Part shown: positions 30,155 through 40,800 of the stretch, piece after piece
Layout of the letters: each line of letters begins with the position of its first letter
Position numbering within the stretch: the stretch's first letter is position 1
From: Aliivibrio wodanis
Lineage (GTDB): Bacteria; Pseudomonadota; Gammaproteobacteria; Enterobacterales; Vibrionaceae
DNA length: 64,000 nucleotides
Reading direction: 5' to 3'
Assembly: GCA_000953695.1 (NCBI GenBank)
Contig: LN554847.1
Coordinates: forward strand, 62,001-126,000
The notes under the pieces: generated by a model
The model's input: only the letters and a program-made list of their open reading frames with translations
Told to the model about the DNA's origin: nothing
Databases searched by the model: none
Program-made: the position numbers and the translations under genes

Positions 30155-31066
30155 ATGCCTACTTTCTCTTTTTCACTGATCCCGACAGGGGTTAGATTCA
30201 TGTTTCTTTCTGCGCTTGGATTTGCGCTCATGTCGGCGTGCGTAAAATACGTGAGTAATTACGGCATTCCAGTCTTTGAAATTGTGGCAGCAAGGGCGCT
30301 CGTTTCTTTGATCATTAGCTATGTAGATGTGAAGAGAAAAGGCATTTCGATATGGGGGAATAATAAACCCTTACTTCTTGCGCGTGGTTCGGTAGGCACG
30401 GCTGCGCTTATGTGTGTTTATTATGCAGTGACAACCTTACCCTTAGCTGAAGCAACCATTTTGCAATACGTTCATCCCATATTTACCGCATTACTTGGTG
30501 TACTGTTTCTGAAAGAACACATTCAAAAATCAACCATGATATGCATTGCTTTTTGTCTTGTTGGCTTGTTTGTTATGGTTCAGCCAAGTATGAACAGTGG
30601 CAGTACGAGTGAATTACCGACATTGAGCATTATTATTGCGTTATGTGGTGCTTTAGGAAGCTCGATTGCTTATGTGATAGTGAGAAAACTCAGTCAAACA
30701 GAAGACAGCTCTGTGATCATATTTTATTTCCCATTAGTGGCACTACCTATCTCAAGCGTACTGATTTGGAATGACTTTGTATGGCCAAGTCTGTTCCTTA
30801 CCATGATCCTGATTTTAATCGGTATCTTCACGCAAATTGGACAATATGGACTGACCAAAGCCATGCAAACCCAAGCCGCAGGTAAAGCGTCTGCTTACTC
30901 TTATGTTCAAATTGTCTTTTCTGCGCTATTAGGCGTTTGGATATTTAATGAGATCCCATCAATGTGGACTTATATCGGTGGTGGTTTGATTGTGACAGGA
31001 GCGCTTATTAACGTATTTGGTAAGCAATCTATTTCTATTCCTAAGAAAAATAGTTCACTTAACTAA
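30155..31066 (+). CDS. EamA/DMT-family transporter
   Basis: About 303 residues with ten hydrophobic segments arranged as two EamA repeats; the end of each repeat shows LAEATILQYVHPIFTALLG and SAYSYVQIVFSALLGVWIF, the usual DMT pattern. It probably exports a metabolite or amino acid. I chose the ATG at 30155 over the TTG at 30140; neither has a strong SD. It diverges from the nemA-like gene across about 300 bp. Confidence 0.8.
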   Translation: MPTFSFSLIPTGVRFMFLSALGFALMSACVKYVSNYGIPVFEIVAARALVSLIISYVDVKRKGISIWGNNKPLLLARGSVGTAALMCVYYAVTTLPLAEATILQYVHPIFTALLGVLFLKEHIQKSTMICIAFCLVGLFVMVQPSMNSGSTSELPTLSIIIALCGALGSSIAYVIVRKLSQTEDSSVIIFYFPLVALPISSVLIWNDFVWPSLFLTMILILIGIFTQIGQYGLTKAMQTQAAGKASAYSYVQIVFSALLGVWIFNEIPSMWTYIGGGLIVTGALINVFGKQSISIPKKNSSLN

Positions 31067-31176
31067 ATGGGGCTATTTACACCGGTCAAATATGAATTTT
31101 CTATCCTTAAAATAATCTTTTTATTCATATATGGCGTAATACAGAGTGTTATTGCTATGTTTATGCCAAATATGAA

Positions 31177-32157
31177 TTAATTTGTTAGGTTTTTTGTTGA
31201 TATATTCATTTTTGGCGTATTGATGCTTATCCCTTCTATTAACCAATCAATAAATAGCGCTAATTTTCGAGAGTGTTTTTTATTTGGCGTAACTAAATAG
31301 TATTTTTGTTGGCATGTTACTTCTGTATTTGGAAATGGAGCGACTAACTCACCTGAATCTAATCTTTTTTTGATCAAGTTATAGCGTCCCATTGCTATTC
31401 CTGCATGGTTCATTGCAGCGATAACCGCTAAGTCAGATCTATCAAAAGCAATGCTTGAAATATGATCAATAGACGGCAGCTGATTTGCTCTTGCCCATAC
31501 TTCCCACTCGTCATGGTGTGAGTTGTAATCCCATGCTTGGTTGTCATGCAATAATGTTGTATTGACGAGGTTTTCAGGTTTATTGAATAAATCATGTTGT
31601 TTAACATATTGTTTAGTGCAGACGGGAATATTGGTTTCGGCCATTATTTCTTGGCTCCAGAGGTTATCTGGTTTTCCTTCATCAAAATAAATGGCGGCAT
31701 CAATTCCGTATCCTTGGAAGTTAATATTTTCATTGCCTGTGAGTAATTTTAACTCAATGAATGGGTAGCGTTGGTTAAATTCGTACAGTCTAGGTACTAG
31801 CCAGCATTGTGCAAATGAAGGGCGTGAATAAATGGTTAAACTTCCAGATATATCGCCACTTTTCACATCTAATATTTCTTGATTAATTTCATTCAAACTA
31901 CGTGTTAATGAGTGAAAAATTCGTTCACCTTCCTCAGTTAATGTGATTTTTCTATGTGTTCGATGAAATAACTCTATCCCAAGCTCTAATTCAAGTTTGT
32001 TGATTCTATGAGAGACGGCACTTGGTGTTATTGATAATTCATCAGCCGCTAATGAGAAAGAAGAGTGACGAGCTGCAACTTCAAAAGTATGTAATTTTGA
32101 TAGTTGAAAGCTATTGATTCGCTTGTTACGAGTGAAAATATTATCTTTTGTATACAT
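31177..32157 (-). CDS. dsdC: D-serine-responsive LysR regulator DsdC
   Basis: 326 residues, LysR of the GcvA-like branch (LSKLHTFEVAARHSSFSLAA, ITPSAVSHRINKLELELG, LFHRTHRKITLT). The effector domain landmarks YSRPSFAQCWLVPRL and IAFDRSDLAVIAAMNHAGIA fit DsdC. It is divergent from dsdX and dsdA, the same layout as in E. coli, where DsdC activates them in response to D-serine. The N-terminal extension of about 15 residues before the DNA-binding domain is present in E. coli DsdC too. Confidence 0.88.
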   Translation of the reverse strand: MYTKDNIFTRNKRINSFQLSKLHTFEVAARHSSFSLAADELSITPSAVSHRINKLELELGIELFHRTHRKITLTEEGERIFHSLTRSLNEINQEILDVKSGDISGSLTIYSRPSFAQCWLVPRLYEFNQRYPFIELKLLTGNENINFQGYGIDAAIYFDEGKPDNLWSQEIMAETNIPVCTKQYVKQHDLFNKPENLVNTTLLHDNQAWDYNSHHDEWEVWARANQLPSIDHISSIAFDRSDLAVIAAMNHAGIAMGRYNLIKKRLDSGELVAPFPNTEVTCQQKYYLVTPNKKHSRKLALFIDWLIEGISINTPKMNISTKNLTN

Positions 32158-32379
32158 TATTTTTGTTCTTACTAGTGAGATTGTAGAGTAGTAGAACTTG
32201 GTATTATAGATTCTTTGGATGAAATTTAATTAATCATAAGCTGTTAAATTTAAATTATCACGTTGGGATCACGTACTTGTTTTAATCTAGCTCATGTGAA
32301 GGTGAGTATTGATCGTTTGTCAGCCGAGGAGATTCCTCGTTTAATTAACGCAATTAAAACAACAATATTAGGTTTGAAC

Positions 32380-33717
32380 ATGGAATCACAAATCTGGGTT
32401 ATAACGACGTTACTTACTAGTATCCTACTGATCGTATTTTCGATCGTGAAATTTAAATTACATCCATTTTTAGCGTTGCTGATGGCGAGCTTCTACGTTG
32501 GCGGTATGATGGGCATGCAACCTTTGGAAATGGTTAGTGCTATTGAAGGGGGCATCGGCGGTACGCTTGGCTTTCTTGCCGCAGTGATAGGTCTTGGTAC
32601 GATCCTAGGAAAAATGATGGAAGTTTCTGGTGCCGCTGAACGTATTGGTTTAACACTGCAAAAAATCCGTTGGTTATCACCAGAAGTGATTATGGTTTTG
32701 ATTGGTTTGGTTTGCGGTATTACCCTTTTTGTCGAAGTGGGTGTTGTACTGCTTATCCCGCTGGCTTTTTCTATTGCGAAGAAAACAAATACATCATTAC
32801 TTAATTTAGCTATTCCTCTGTGTACTGCTTTGATGGCTGTGCACTGTATCGTACCACCACACCCTGCCGCACTTTTTGTAACTAATGAATTAGGTGCAGA
32901 TATTGGTTCAGTTATTTTTTATGGTTTACTGATTGGCCTAACGGCATCGCTAGTGGGTGGCCCACTTTTCCTTAAAGTAATTGGTTCGCGCTTACCGTTT
33001 AAATCGGTGCCACATGAATTTACTTCCCTTGAAGTGAAAAATGAAGAAGATCTACCGTCACTGGCTGCAACGTTATTTACGGTACTACTACCAATTGGCT
33101 TAATGTTGTTAAAGACAACTGCTGAGCTAAATATGGACCACGGTAGTGCGCTGTATACCACGTTGGAATTTATTGGTAACCCAATAACAGCGATGTTTAT
33201 TGCTGCATTTGTTGCGTACTACATGCTGGGTATTAAGCAAAATATGGGAATGGCAACCCTGCTTGAAAAAACAGAAGGCGCATTTGCATCTATCGCTAAT
33301 ATCCTACTGATTATCGGTGCTGGCGGTGCATTTAACGGTGTTTTAAAAGGAAGTGGTTTAGCGGATGTATTGGCTCAGCTTTTATCTAACTTAGATATGC
33401 ACCCAATTTTATTAGCATGGCTTGTCGCTATTATTTTACATGCCGCGGTTGGCTCTGCAACGGTTGCTATGATGGGCGCGACTGCCATTGTTGCACCATT
33501 GATGCCACTTTATCCAGACGTTAGCCCTGAAATTATTACATTAGCAATCGGCTCTGGTGCCATTGGTTGCACCATCGTAACGGATTCTCTTTTTTGGTTA
33601 GTGAAGCAATATTGCGGCGCTTCGATGAGTGAAACGTTTAAGTATTATACAACGGCAACCTTCATTGCTTCATTCGTTGCGCTAGCAGGCACATTTCTCT
33701 TGTCGTACATGGTTTAA
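32380..33717 (+). CDS. dsdX: D-serine transporter DsdX (GntP family)
   Basis: About 445 residues, 12 predicted membrane segments, inner-membrane D-serine/proton symporter. The sequence patterns ESQIWVITTLL, GGIGGTLGFLAAVIGLGTIL, LTLQKIRWLSPEVIMVLIG and VPPHPAALFVTNELGADIG track E. coli DsdX along its length. I start at the ATG at 32380 (MESQIW) because it aligns with DsdX; the frame is open for 39 codons further upstream without family similarity. It is followed after 15 bp by dsdA. Confidence 0.93.
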   Translation: MESQIWVITTLLTSILLIVFSIVKFKLHPFLALLMASFYVGGMMGMQPLEMVSAIEGGIGGTLGFLAAVIGLGTILGKMMEVSGAAERIGLTLQKIRWLSPEVIMVLIGLVCGITLFVEVGVVLLIPLAFSIAKKTNTSLLNLAIPLCTALMAVHCIVPPHPAALFVTNELGADIGSVIFYGLLIGLTASLVGGPLFLKVIGSRLPFKSVPHEFTSLEVKNEEDLPSLAATLFTVLLPIGLMLLKTTAELNMDHGSALYTTLEFIGNPITAMFIAAFVAYYMLGIKQNMGMATLLEKTEGAFASIANILLIIGAGGAFNGVLKGSGLADVLAQLLSNLDMHPILLAWLVAIILHAAVGSATVAMMGATAIVAPLMPLYPDVSPEIITLAIGSGAIGCTIVTDSLFWLVKQYCGASMSETFKYYTTATFIASFVALAGTFLLSYMV

Positions 33718-33732
33718 ACAAGGTAATTAAAA

Positions 33733-35067
33733 ATGACTACATTAAATATACAAAAACTAAAAACTGATTTTCCATTAGTAAATAAACTGATTGCACTAGA
33801 AGAAATCAGTTGGTTTAACCCAAATATAACGAGTCTAGAAGAAGCGTTGCCTTATGTTGGTCTTGGTGAGAAAAATATTGAAGATGCAAGTCAGCGTTTG
33901 AGTCGTTTTGCCCCGTATTTGGTCGAAGCTTTTCCTGAAACGGCTGCGATGAAAGGGATTATCGAATCAGAAGTATTCGAGATTGAAAAAATGAAAGAGA
34001 GTTTAGAGCAGCAATTTTCAACACCAATTTTAGGTCGACTAATGTTGAAAAAAGATAGCCACTTGCCGATTTCAGGATCAATTAAAGCGAGAGGGGGCAT
34101 TTATGAAGTGTTAACTCATGCTGAAAAACTTGCGATAGAAGCAGGCTTACTAAACGAGTCAGATGATTATAGCAAGTTGATGAGTGACGACTTTAAACAG
34201 TTCTTTAGTCAATACAGCATTGCGGTAGGATCGACAGGAAACCTAGGTATGTCTATTGGTATTATGAGCGCAAAACTGGGCTTCTCAGTATCAGTGCATA
34301 TGTCCGCTGATGCGCGTGAATGGAAGAAAAATACATTGCGTTCTCATGGCGTTAATGTTGTGGAATATGAGCAAGATTATGGTGTAGCAGTAGAGCAAGG
34401 ACGTAAAGAAGCAGAGAAAGATCCGATGTGCTTCTTTATCGATGATGAAAATTCTCAAACGTTATTCCTTGGTTACTCGGTTGCAGGTGAACGTCTAAAG
34501 AAACAATTTGAAGAGAAAAACATCTTGGTGAATGATGAACATCCGCTGTTTGTTTACTTACCGTGCGGTGTTGGCGGTGGCCCTGGTGGTGTCGCATTCG
34601 GTTTGAAGATGGCATTTGGTGATAACGTTCACTGTATTTTTGCCGAGCCGACGCATTCACCATGTATGTTACTTGGCGTTCATACTGGTCTGCATGATGA
34701 AATCTCAGTGCAAGACATTGGTATTGATAACATTACAGCTGCAGATGGATTAGCGGTAGGCCGAGCATCAGGCTTTGTGGGTCGAGCAATGGAGCGCTTG
34801 CTCGATGGCTATTACACGATGACAGATGAAGCAATGTATCTGCAATTGGGTCTATTGAATAAACAAGAAGGTATTAAGCTAGAGCCATCAGCATTAGCAG
34901 GTATGATGGGGGCTATTGTCGTATCGAAAGACCAACAGTACCAAGATCGTATGAAGTTTGATGATGCGAAAATGAAAAATGCGACGCACTTAGTTTGGGC
35001 GACTGGCGGTGGCATGGTACCAGAGTTGGAAATGAACTCTTACTTGGAGAAGTCTGGTATTAAATAA
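33733..35067 (+). CDS. dsdA: D-serine dehydratase DsdA
   Basis: 444 residues, fold-type II PLP enzyme that converts D-serine to pyruvate and ammonia. The PLP lysine is in SGSIKARGG (Lys118); the phosphate loop appears as [11 protein letters not shown] and the substrate region as [19 protein letters not shown]. Length matches E. coli DsdA. It is the second gene of the dsdXA operon and is followed by a terminator at 35165. Confidence 0.95.
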   Translation: MTTLNIQKLKTDFPLVNKLIALEEISWFNPNITSLEEALPYVGLGEKNIEDASQRLSRFAPYLVEAFPETAAMKGIIESEVFEIEKMKESLEQQFSTPILGRLMLKKDSHLPISGSIKARGGIYEVLTHAEKLAIEAGLLNESDDYSKLMSDDFKQFFSQYSIAVGSTGNLGMSIGIMSAKLGFSVSVHMSADAREWKKNTLRSHGVNVVEYEQDYGVAVEQGRKEAEKDPMCFFIDDENSQTLFLGYSVAGERLKKQFEEKNILVNDEHPLFVYLPCGVGGGPGGVAFGLKMAFGDNVHCIFAEPTHSPCMLLGVHTGLHDEISVQDIGIDNITAADGLAVGRASGFVGRAMERLLDGYYTMTDEAMYLQLGLLNKQEGIKLEPSALAGMMGAIVVSKDQQYQDRMKFDDAKMKNATHLVWATGGGMVPELEMNSYLEKSGIK

Positions 35068-35164
35068 CGAGTATCTACATGATGGCCATTGAACAGGAAT
35101 CAATTTGGTATTTTATTGTGTAGTTTACTCGGTTAAGTACCTCGTGCTGTAACCATTTATATTC

Positions 35165-35194
35165 AAAGGCGATCCGGATGGTTCGCCTTTTTGT
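35165..35194 (+). terminator. Rho-independent terminator of dsdXA
   Basis: AAAGGCGA (35165-35172) pairs with TCGCCTTT (35183-35190) with a 10-nt loop, followed by a T tract. Confidence 0.8.
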
Positions 35195-35222
35195 ATTTAG
35201 TCAATCGCCCTATATTTTACCC

Positions 35223-36101
35223 CTAAGAAAAGTAATTTGAAATAAAATCAATAAACGCACGAATGCGTTGGGGTTGGTGCTCACTATCTTTATAGACCAT
35301 ATACATAGGTAATTTCACCGTTTTATATTGGTCTAATATCTGCGTTAGTGAGCCCGATTTTAATTCGTGTTCTACCATCCATTTTGGCATTGCCGCTACG
35401 CCTTGTCCTAGTTTTGCCATTTGAACCAGCATCTCTGGGCTATCACTTCGTACTTGTTCTTTTATCTTAACTTTTGTCTCTTTCCCATCATTGAAACGCC
35501 ATAGGTTCGATGGTGTCGATAACGAATAAGTTAGGCATTGGTGTAGTGTTAAATCGTCTGCAATTTCGATAGGAGGATGTTTTTCTAAATAGTCAGGAGA
35601 AGCAAAATAGGCGAGTTCATTATCCATTATCCATCTTGCTTTTAGCCCTGAATCTTTGAGGTAAGCGGCTCGAATGGCAATGTCTATGTCGCTCTCAACC
35701 AAATCAACAAACTTATCCGATACCGACACATCAACAGAAAGCTCTGGGTGTAAATTTAGGAATTCATTGAGTGGCTCAGAGAGCTTTTGAACACTAAAAG
35801 CACTAGGAACAGACAGCTTTAAAGTGCCAGATATGGAGGTTTGTTCCTGTCGTAATTGAGACTCAACAAGATTCATTTCGTCAATAAGTTTCAGTGCTAA
35901 ACGTAAATATTGTTTACCACCTGTTGTTAGGCTGATCGCACGAGCATGGCGGTGAAATAAGGTAATGCCTACTTGTTTTTCAAGCCATGCAATCTTTTTA
36001 CTGACCGCACTTTGCGTTGTATTGAGTTCGTTCGCAGCAGCAGTAAATGTGCCTAATCTAGCAACACGAGTAAAGACGTTTAAACAATCAAACTTATCCA
36101 T
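35223..36101 (-). CDS. LysR-family transcriptional regulator
   Basis: About 292 residues: helix-turn-helix CLNVFTRVARLGTFTAAANE, TTQSAVSKKIAWLEKQVG, LFHRHARAISLT, and effector domain GTLKLSVPSAFSVQKLS. Of two in-frame ATG codons, the one at 36101 has AGGA at a 6-nt spacing, so I start there. Divergent from the DoxX gene at 36202, its likely target. Confidence 0.9.
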   Translation of the reverse strand: MDKFDCLNVFTRVARLGTFTAAANELNTTQSAVSKKIAWLEKQVGITLFHRHARAISLTTGGKQYLRLALKLIDEMNLVESQLRQEQTSISGTLKLSVPSAFSVQKLSEPLNEFLNLHPELSVDVSVSDKFVDLVESDIDIAIRAAYLKDSGLKARWIMDNELAYFASPDYLEKHPPIEIADDLTLHQCLTYSLSTPSNLWRFNDGKETKVKIKEQVRSDSPEMLVQMAKLGQGVAAMPKWMVEHELKSGSLTQILDQYKTVKLPMYMVYKDSEHQPQRIRAFIDFISNYFS

Positions 36102-36201
36102 AGTCATTCCTATTTGGAATAGTAATAAACCTAATTCTAGTGTTCTTCTATCTCAATTGGAATGCTTTAATGGCTCTATTGTTTATTAGAGGAGTTACAT
36201 C

Positions 36202-36564
36202 ATGTTATTTATCCAAGGGTTATTAATCGCGTTTTTCTTGTTTGCTAGTTCAGTCAAAATGTTTGGTTGGGTAAAGGCCATATTTGAACCACAACTTGCC
36301 TTCTTTCATCGTTATGGCCTTAACCGTGCGGCAATGTTCGCTGTGGGTGTTATTGAAGCCACTGGTGCTGTTGTGATGCTAGTGGGAATGTTTACAGCAA
36401 ACCCAGTATTAAGTGCGATGGGTGCTAGTTTAATTACGCTAACTTCCATTGGGGCGATGTTCTTTCATTTTCGATTTGATACTTGGAAAGACGCGGTTCC
36501 ATCAATGGTGACGTTAGTGTTGTCTCTTATTATTGCGTTACCGTTATTGGAGAGATTAATTTAG
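36202..36564 (+). CDS. DoxX-family membrane protein
   Basis: 120 residues with four hydrophobic segments and the DoxX features LFASSVKMFGW near the start and RAAMFAVGVIEATGAVVMLVG in the middle. DoxX-like proteins are inner-membrane quinone-linked or redox-related proteins of unclear function. SD GAGGAG-like sequence at 36189-36194. Divergent from a LysR gene, and closed by a strong terminator. Confidence 0.8.
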   Translation: MLFIQGLLIAFFLFASSVKMFGWVKAIFEPQLAFFHRYGLNRAAMFAVGVIEATGAVVMLVGMFTANPVLSAMGASLITLTSIGAMFFHFRFDTWKDAVPSMVTLVLSLIIALPLLERLI

Positions 36565-36595
36565 AGGGGATAGAGATGCATGGCGTCATTTAAAT

Positions 36596-36636
36596 AAAAA
36601 AGGTTAATTGAATCCAATCAATTAACCTTTTTTGAT
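36596..36636. terminator. Strong bidirectional terminator
   Basis: A stem of about 16 bp (A6GGTTAATTGA with TCAATTAACCT6, ending at 36633) with a 6-nt loop. It ends the DoxX transcript and the minus-strand sulfatase remnant. Confidence 0.9.
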
Positions 36637-36661
36637 CCGTTTTAACTGGATGCTCTATTTT

Positions 36662-36889
36662 TTATTTGGCACTTTTGTTTGGCATTGGCACAATATCAAA
36701 GTCTGGTGTGAAGGTAACAACGGTTGAGGCCATCTTCATGAATGACTCACTGTCTCCTTTTAGTGCTGCTTTTTGGCTTTCCAACAAGTCAGGTAGCGTT
36801 AACTCTGTGACTAAAAGCTGCGACATATCACTCTTATTTATGGTTAATGTTGTATCGGCTTTCATTGGTTTATCCGTTTGAATCCCCAA
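36662..36889 (-). pseudogene. C-terminal stump of an alkyl sulfatase
   Basis: The 75 codons (ADTTLTINKSDMSQLLV, FTPDFDIVPMPNKSAK) correspond to the C-terminal SCP2-like domain of alkyl sulfatases; the complete sulfatase at 52539 ends FEILPMPSK in the same place. The metallo-hydrolase and dimerisation parts are missing, and upstream on this strand there is only non-matching sequence with stop codons. It is not a close copy at the DNA level, so it is an old remnant of a paralogue or of a horizontally acquired gene. Confidence 0.75.
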
Positions 36890-37048
36890 TTCGACTCAAG
36901 CGCATTCCATTTTACATGCAATGGCATAAATCGAACTCATCCTCCTCTACACATCAATGGCTTAGAGAAAGAATTAGAAGTACGGTGAGAGTGTAGGTTT
37001 ATGGAATAATACAAATAGTGCGACACTATCGCACCATTTGTGTTATTT

Positions 37049-37116
37049 CGAATATTGCGAATATTGACTTTCTTTCGAATATTTCGGATACTGTAATTAT
37101 TGTACAATTTGTACAC
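37049..37116. promoter_or_regulatory. Repeats upstream of the antitoxin gene
   Basis: Three CGAATATT units start at 37049, 37058 and 37076, and two TTGTACA units at 37100 and 37109, within 90 bp of the start codon. Such clustered sites are usual for autoregulated antitoxin genes. Confidence 0.5.
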
Positions 37117-37138
37117 ATGAATATAAGAGAGAATAAAC

Positions 37139-37591
37139 ATGAATGCAGCGATAAAGTTGCCAAGCGCAGAAGAAATAGCATTGGCTAAGCTTGGTAGTCA
37201 GGAGTTATCAGCCGTAATTGAAACCAATGGGGAAGCTCAAAGGATCAACGTTGTTGATAAATTAGGTAAATCTCATGAAGTCACAATACCTGCGAGCGTA
37301 TTAAATATGATGATAGAGGTACTAACTCAATTAGGGCAAGGTAACTCTGTTAGTATTACACCTATTTATGCAGAACTAACCACGCAAGAAGGGGCTGATA
37401 TGTTAAATATGTCTCGCCCTACATTTATTAAGCTTCTTGATTCGCAAGAAATTCCGTTTAGTCGTACAGGTAATCGTAGAAAAGTCGCGTTTGCCGATAT
37501 TATGGAATATAAGGATCGTCTAGAAGAGCGTAGGCTTACCTCACTTGCGGAATTGGCGGCATTAGATCAAGAACTGAATATGGATGTGTAA
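37139..37591 (+). CDS. Orphan excisionase-type antitoxin
   Basis: 150 residues. The C-terminal half is an excisionase-like DNA-binding domain (LTTQEGADMLNMSRPTFIKLL, EIPFSRTGNRRKVAFADIMEY). This domain layout, with an N-terminal segment that binds a toxin, is typical of antitoxins paired with PIN-domain toxins. The toxin gene should follow within a few bases, but 37592-37880 holds no such frame and the next gene is the reverse transcriptase. It therefore seems to have lost its partner. Direct repeats upstream suggest autoregulation. Confidence 0.75.
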   Translation: MNAAIKLPSAEEIALAKLGSQELSAVIETNGEAQRINVVDKLGKSHEVTIPASVLNMMIEVLTQLGQGNSVSITPIYAELTTQEGADMLNMSRPTFIKLLDSQEIPFSRTGNRRKVAFADIMEYKDRLEERRLTSLAELAALDQELNMDV

Positions 37592-37880
37592 TGAATTTCT
37601 AGCTTGTTTGCAAAAACAGAGGCTTCCAAGTTTTGTTTCAAAGTTAAAAAGCTTTAAGTTAATGCTGTAGTTTTAAATTATCGTTTTTTAGAGTGTGTGC
37701 TCTGAAAGATAAGTGGGCATAAATATGTTATTTCCTATTGAGTAGGATATTACACAAGTTGATTTATGTGAATTACAACACTCATTACCATGTGTTATTT
37801 CGTAAATGTTAGGCTCAAACCTATTAAATACAGTAAGATGTAATTATAAGCCCTATTTCATCTATAAAAGTCAGAGCCCT

Positions 37881-40800
37881 ATGCTACTTAATAAGAAATA
37901 CAAAAAACTATTGCCTACAAAAAAATACATTATTGACGAATTGGTATTAGTGAGTGCATGGAAAAAGGCGCAGCAACATATACGAAGCGTTAATTGGTAT
38001 GTTGATTATTTAGATTTAGATAAATCTGCTGTTGAATTAGAGTCAAGAATACATTCGTTAAGCAGCGCTATTAGTTTAAAAACATTACAGCTCTCACCAT
38101 TGCAGCTAATACCTGCGCCTAAATCTTACCCTTGGGAGTTTGTAAGGACTGAATTAAAAGATGGTTTTGGGGTTAGTGAGGATTTATTGCTTTGGTGCCC
38201 GAAAGAAAAGAAAGAAGATAGTAGTAAAAAAGTATCTATACCATTACGCCCCTTGGCACATGTAACAATAGATGATCAAACTGTTTTTACAGCAATAATG
38301 ATGTTACTTGCTGATCAAGTTGAAACTGAGCAAGGTGATCCGTTAACTAACTTTGAAGATGTTCATAATAAGAAAGTCATTAACTATGGAAATCGTCTTC
38401 ACTGTAAATATGATGATGACTTGGCTAGTTACTCATGGGGAAACAGTAAGACTTATAGCCAGTTTTTCCGTGATTATCAGCGATTTTTAACTCGACCGAT
38501 ATATTTCGGCCGAAAAGCTAATAGTACCAAGACTAATTGTGAACGTATCTATGAGGTTCATTTAGACTTCGCTAAATTTTACGATTGTATTGATAGAAAA
38601 ATATTAATAGATAAAATTACAGCGTTAGTTAAAACTTCAACAGGTAAAATACCAGGTAATTGTATTCAAGGCGTATTAAATAAATTCTTAAACTGGGAAT
38701 GGACAGAAGAATCTAAGCAACTCTACACAGATGTATGCCGAAACGATAGCATCTCAGAATTAGAACACCGGAAGGGTATTCCTCAGGGCTTAGTCGCAGG
38801 TGGCTTTTTCGCAAACATATTTATGCTTGAATTCGATCGTGAAGTTGGCAATTTAATTGGTAAAATATTACCAGGAAGTAATGTTACGTTAATTGATGCT
38901 TGCCGGTATGTCGATGATTTCAGATTAATAATTAAAGTTCAAAAAAGTGATAATGATATTGAATCACTCAAAAAAATAATTGCGAAAACCTTCGAACCAT
39001 TTACTGATAAATATGGTCTGAACTTACAACCAACGAAAACAAAAGTTAAACCTTTTAGCGCTAAAGAAGGGGCTATTTCATCCAAGGTTGCTGATATTCA
39101 GAGTAAAGTAAGTGGACCTATGCCATTGCATGAACTCGATGAACAATTAGGTCATCTGGAGGGGCTCATTGAGCTTTCTGATAACTTAAAAAGTGAAGAC
39201 GATGATAATTCAATTCTAGGCTCTAAGAGGCTTAATGATCTAGCCTATATAGATAACTATTCTAATGATGTTAGAAAAGATACTTTACTTCGTTTTAGTG
39301 CAAATAAGATACATAAATTATTACGTGAAAAACGAAATATGATTTCACAAGATGTTAACTCTGAAGGTAAACCGATTTCGGGTAATTGGGATTATTTGCA
39401 AGAAAGAATGGCTCGTAAATTCATATCTAAATGGACTAAAGATCCATCCCTGACGGTTTTGCTGAAAAAAGGGTTAGAACTTTTCCCTCATGTCGATCTA
39501 TTAATACCTATTTTAGATAATCTGGATGATATTCGAACAAGAGACACTAAGCCGGAGCAAGTACTATTTGCTGATTACTGTTTGAGTGAAATTCTTCGTC
39601 ATTCGGCAACTGCTATTAATACTAAAGATAAGTGGGCTTTTCCAGCTCATTCCGATTGTATAGGTTATTTTGAATATCTTGAAAATTACTCTTCAATGCT
39701 TTTGCTTAAACTCGATGAATTAAGCATGACGCTACGTGAACAAGTACTGTTTTTTTGTTTGGTAAGAAATGATTCAGCGTTAGATAAAGAAGTTGGTGAT
39801 AAAACTTTTATAGTAATAACCAAGTTATTGAGTGGCTTTAGACATATTGATATGGAAATATCCAACAGTGAGTTCTCAACTTCAATCTTACTTGCACATC
39901 AAATTTCAATAGATAAAACTAAAGTAATTAGATCGGTTGTTAGTTGCTTAGATCATGCCTATAAAATCAGGTCTCCGAACACCAAGAAAATTAACTATCA
40001 TGATATTTTTCCTATTTGTGAAACAATAATGCTGGGTGATGCAGCACTGTTTAAGAGTATTTATTTATCGGCTAAAAAGCTTCGACTGGGGTGGCCGAAA
40101 ATAATAACTACACTCGCAGATTATTTAGGTATGGATGATTACTCAAAGATAAAGGGAAACTTGTCAGACCAAAACTCTAATTATGTGTCGCTACTTAGTG
40201 TATTAAGAATGGATAATAGTCCATTTAAGCATGAAAACGGTATTTTAAAACTTCTGCAAGCCGCGATGAAAAATATAGACCCTTTTACATTCAGCATGCC
40301 AATTGATATCACCAATTGCAAAGTTAAATGTTCTGATTGGAGTGGATTGCTAAGACTTCACTCATCTTGTGAGTTAAGTCTTGAGCTCGCTTTCTATGAA
40401 GAAGGTAAACAGTATCACAAAGCCCCTGCATGGCTCACTAAAGAGCACGCTCCACTTTATTATCTAGGTATGTTTATTCGAAGTTCTTTACTAGGCTCTA
40501 TTGATTGGAGCGGGAGTACTTTTGAATCAAAAGATTGTCCTGCATATCGAGGGATTAAATCGAATATGCTAAAACGCCAAATTGGTATGATGCACTCACC
40601 CGAAGCGTTTGGTGATAGCAAATCACCAATGAGCAATTGGTTATCGACACTATTATTTAAATTACTCCAATGGCCTGGTGTTGAAAGTTCTAGTAATGGT
40701 TATTCTTGGCCTAACGTCTGGAACATTCGTGAACTACAAAAACTGATTGATGAACAAATTCGTTATCAATCAGAAGGGTTCTGTCATCTATCTAATATGC

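Noticed and set aside
32263-32379. 39-codon upstream extension of dsdX
   Set aside because: Lacks similarity to DsdX and lacks a ribosome binding site; the ATG at 32380 aligns with the known start.
36937-37140. Minus-strand frame with repeated NIRNIR residues
   Set aside because: The repeats in the product come from the CGAATATT operator repeats, and it overlaps the antitoxin promoter.
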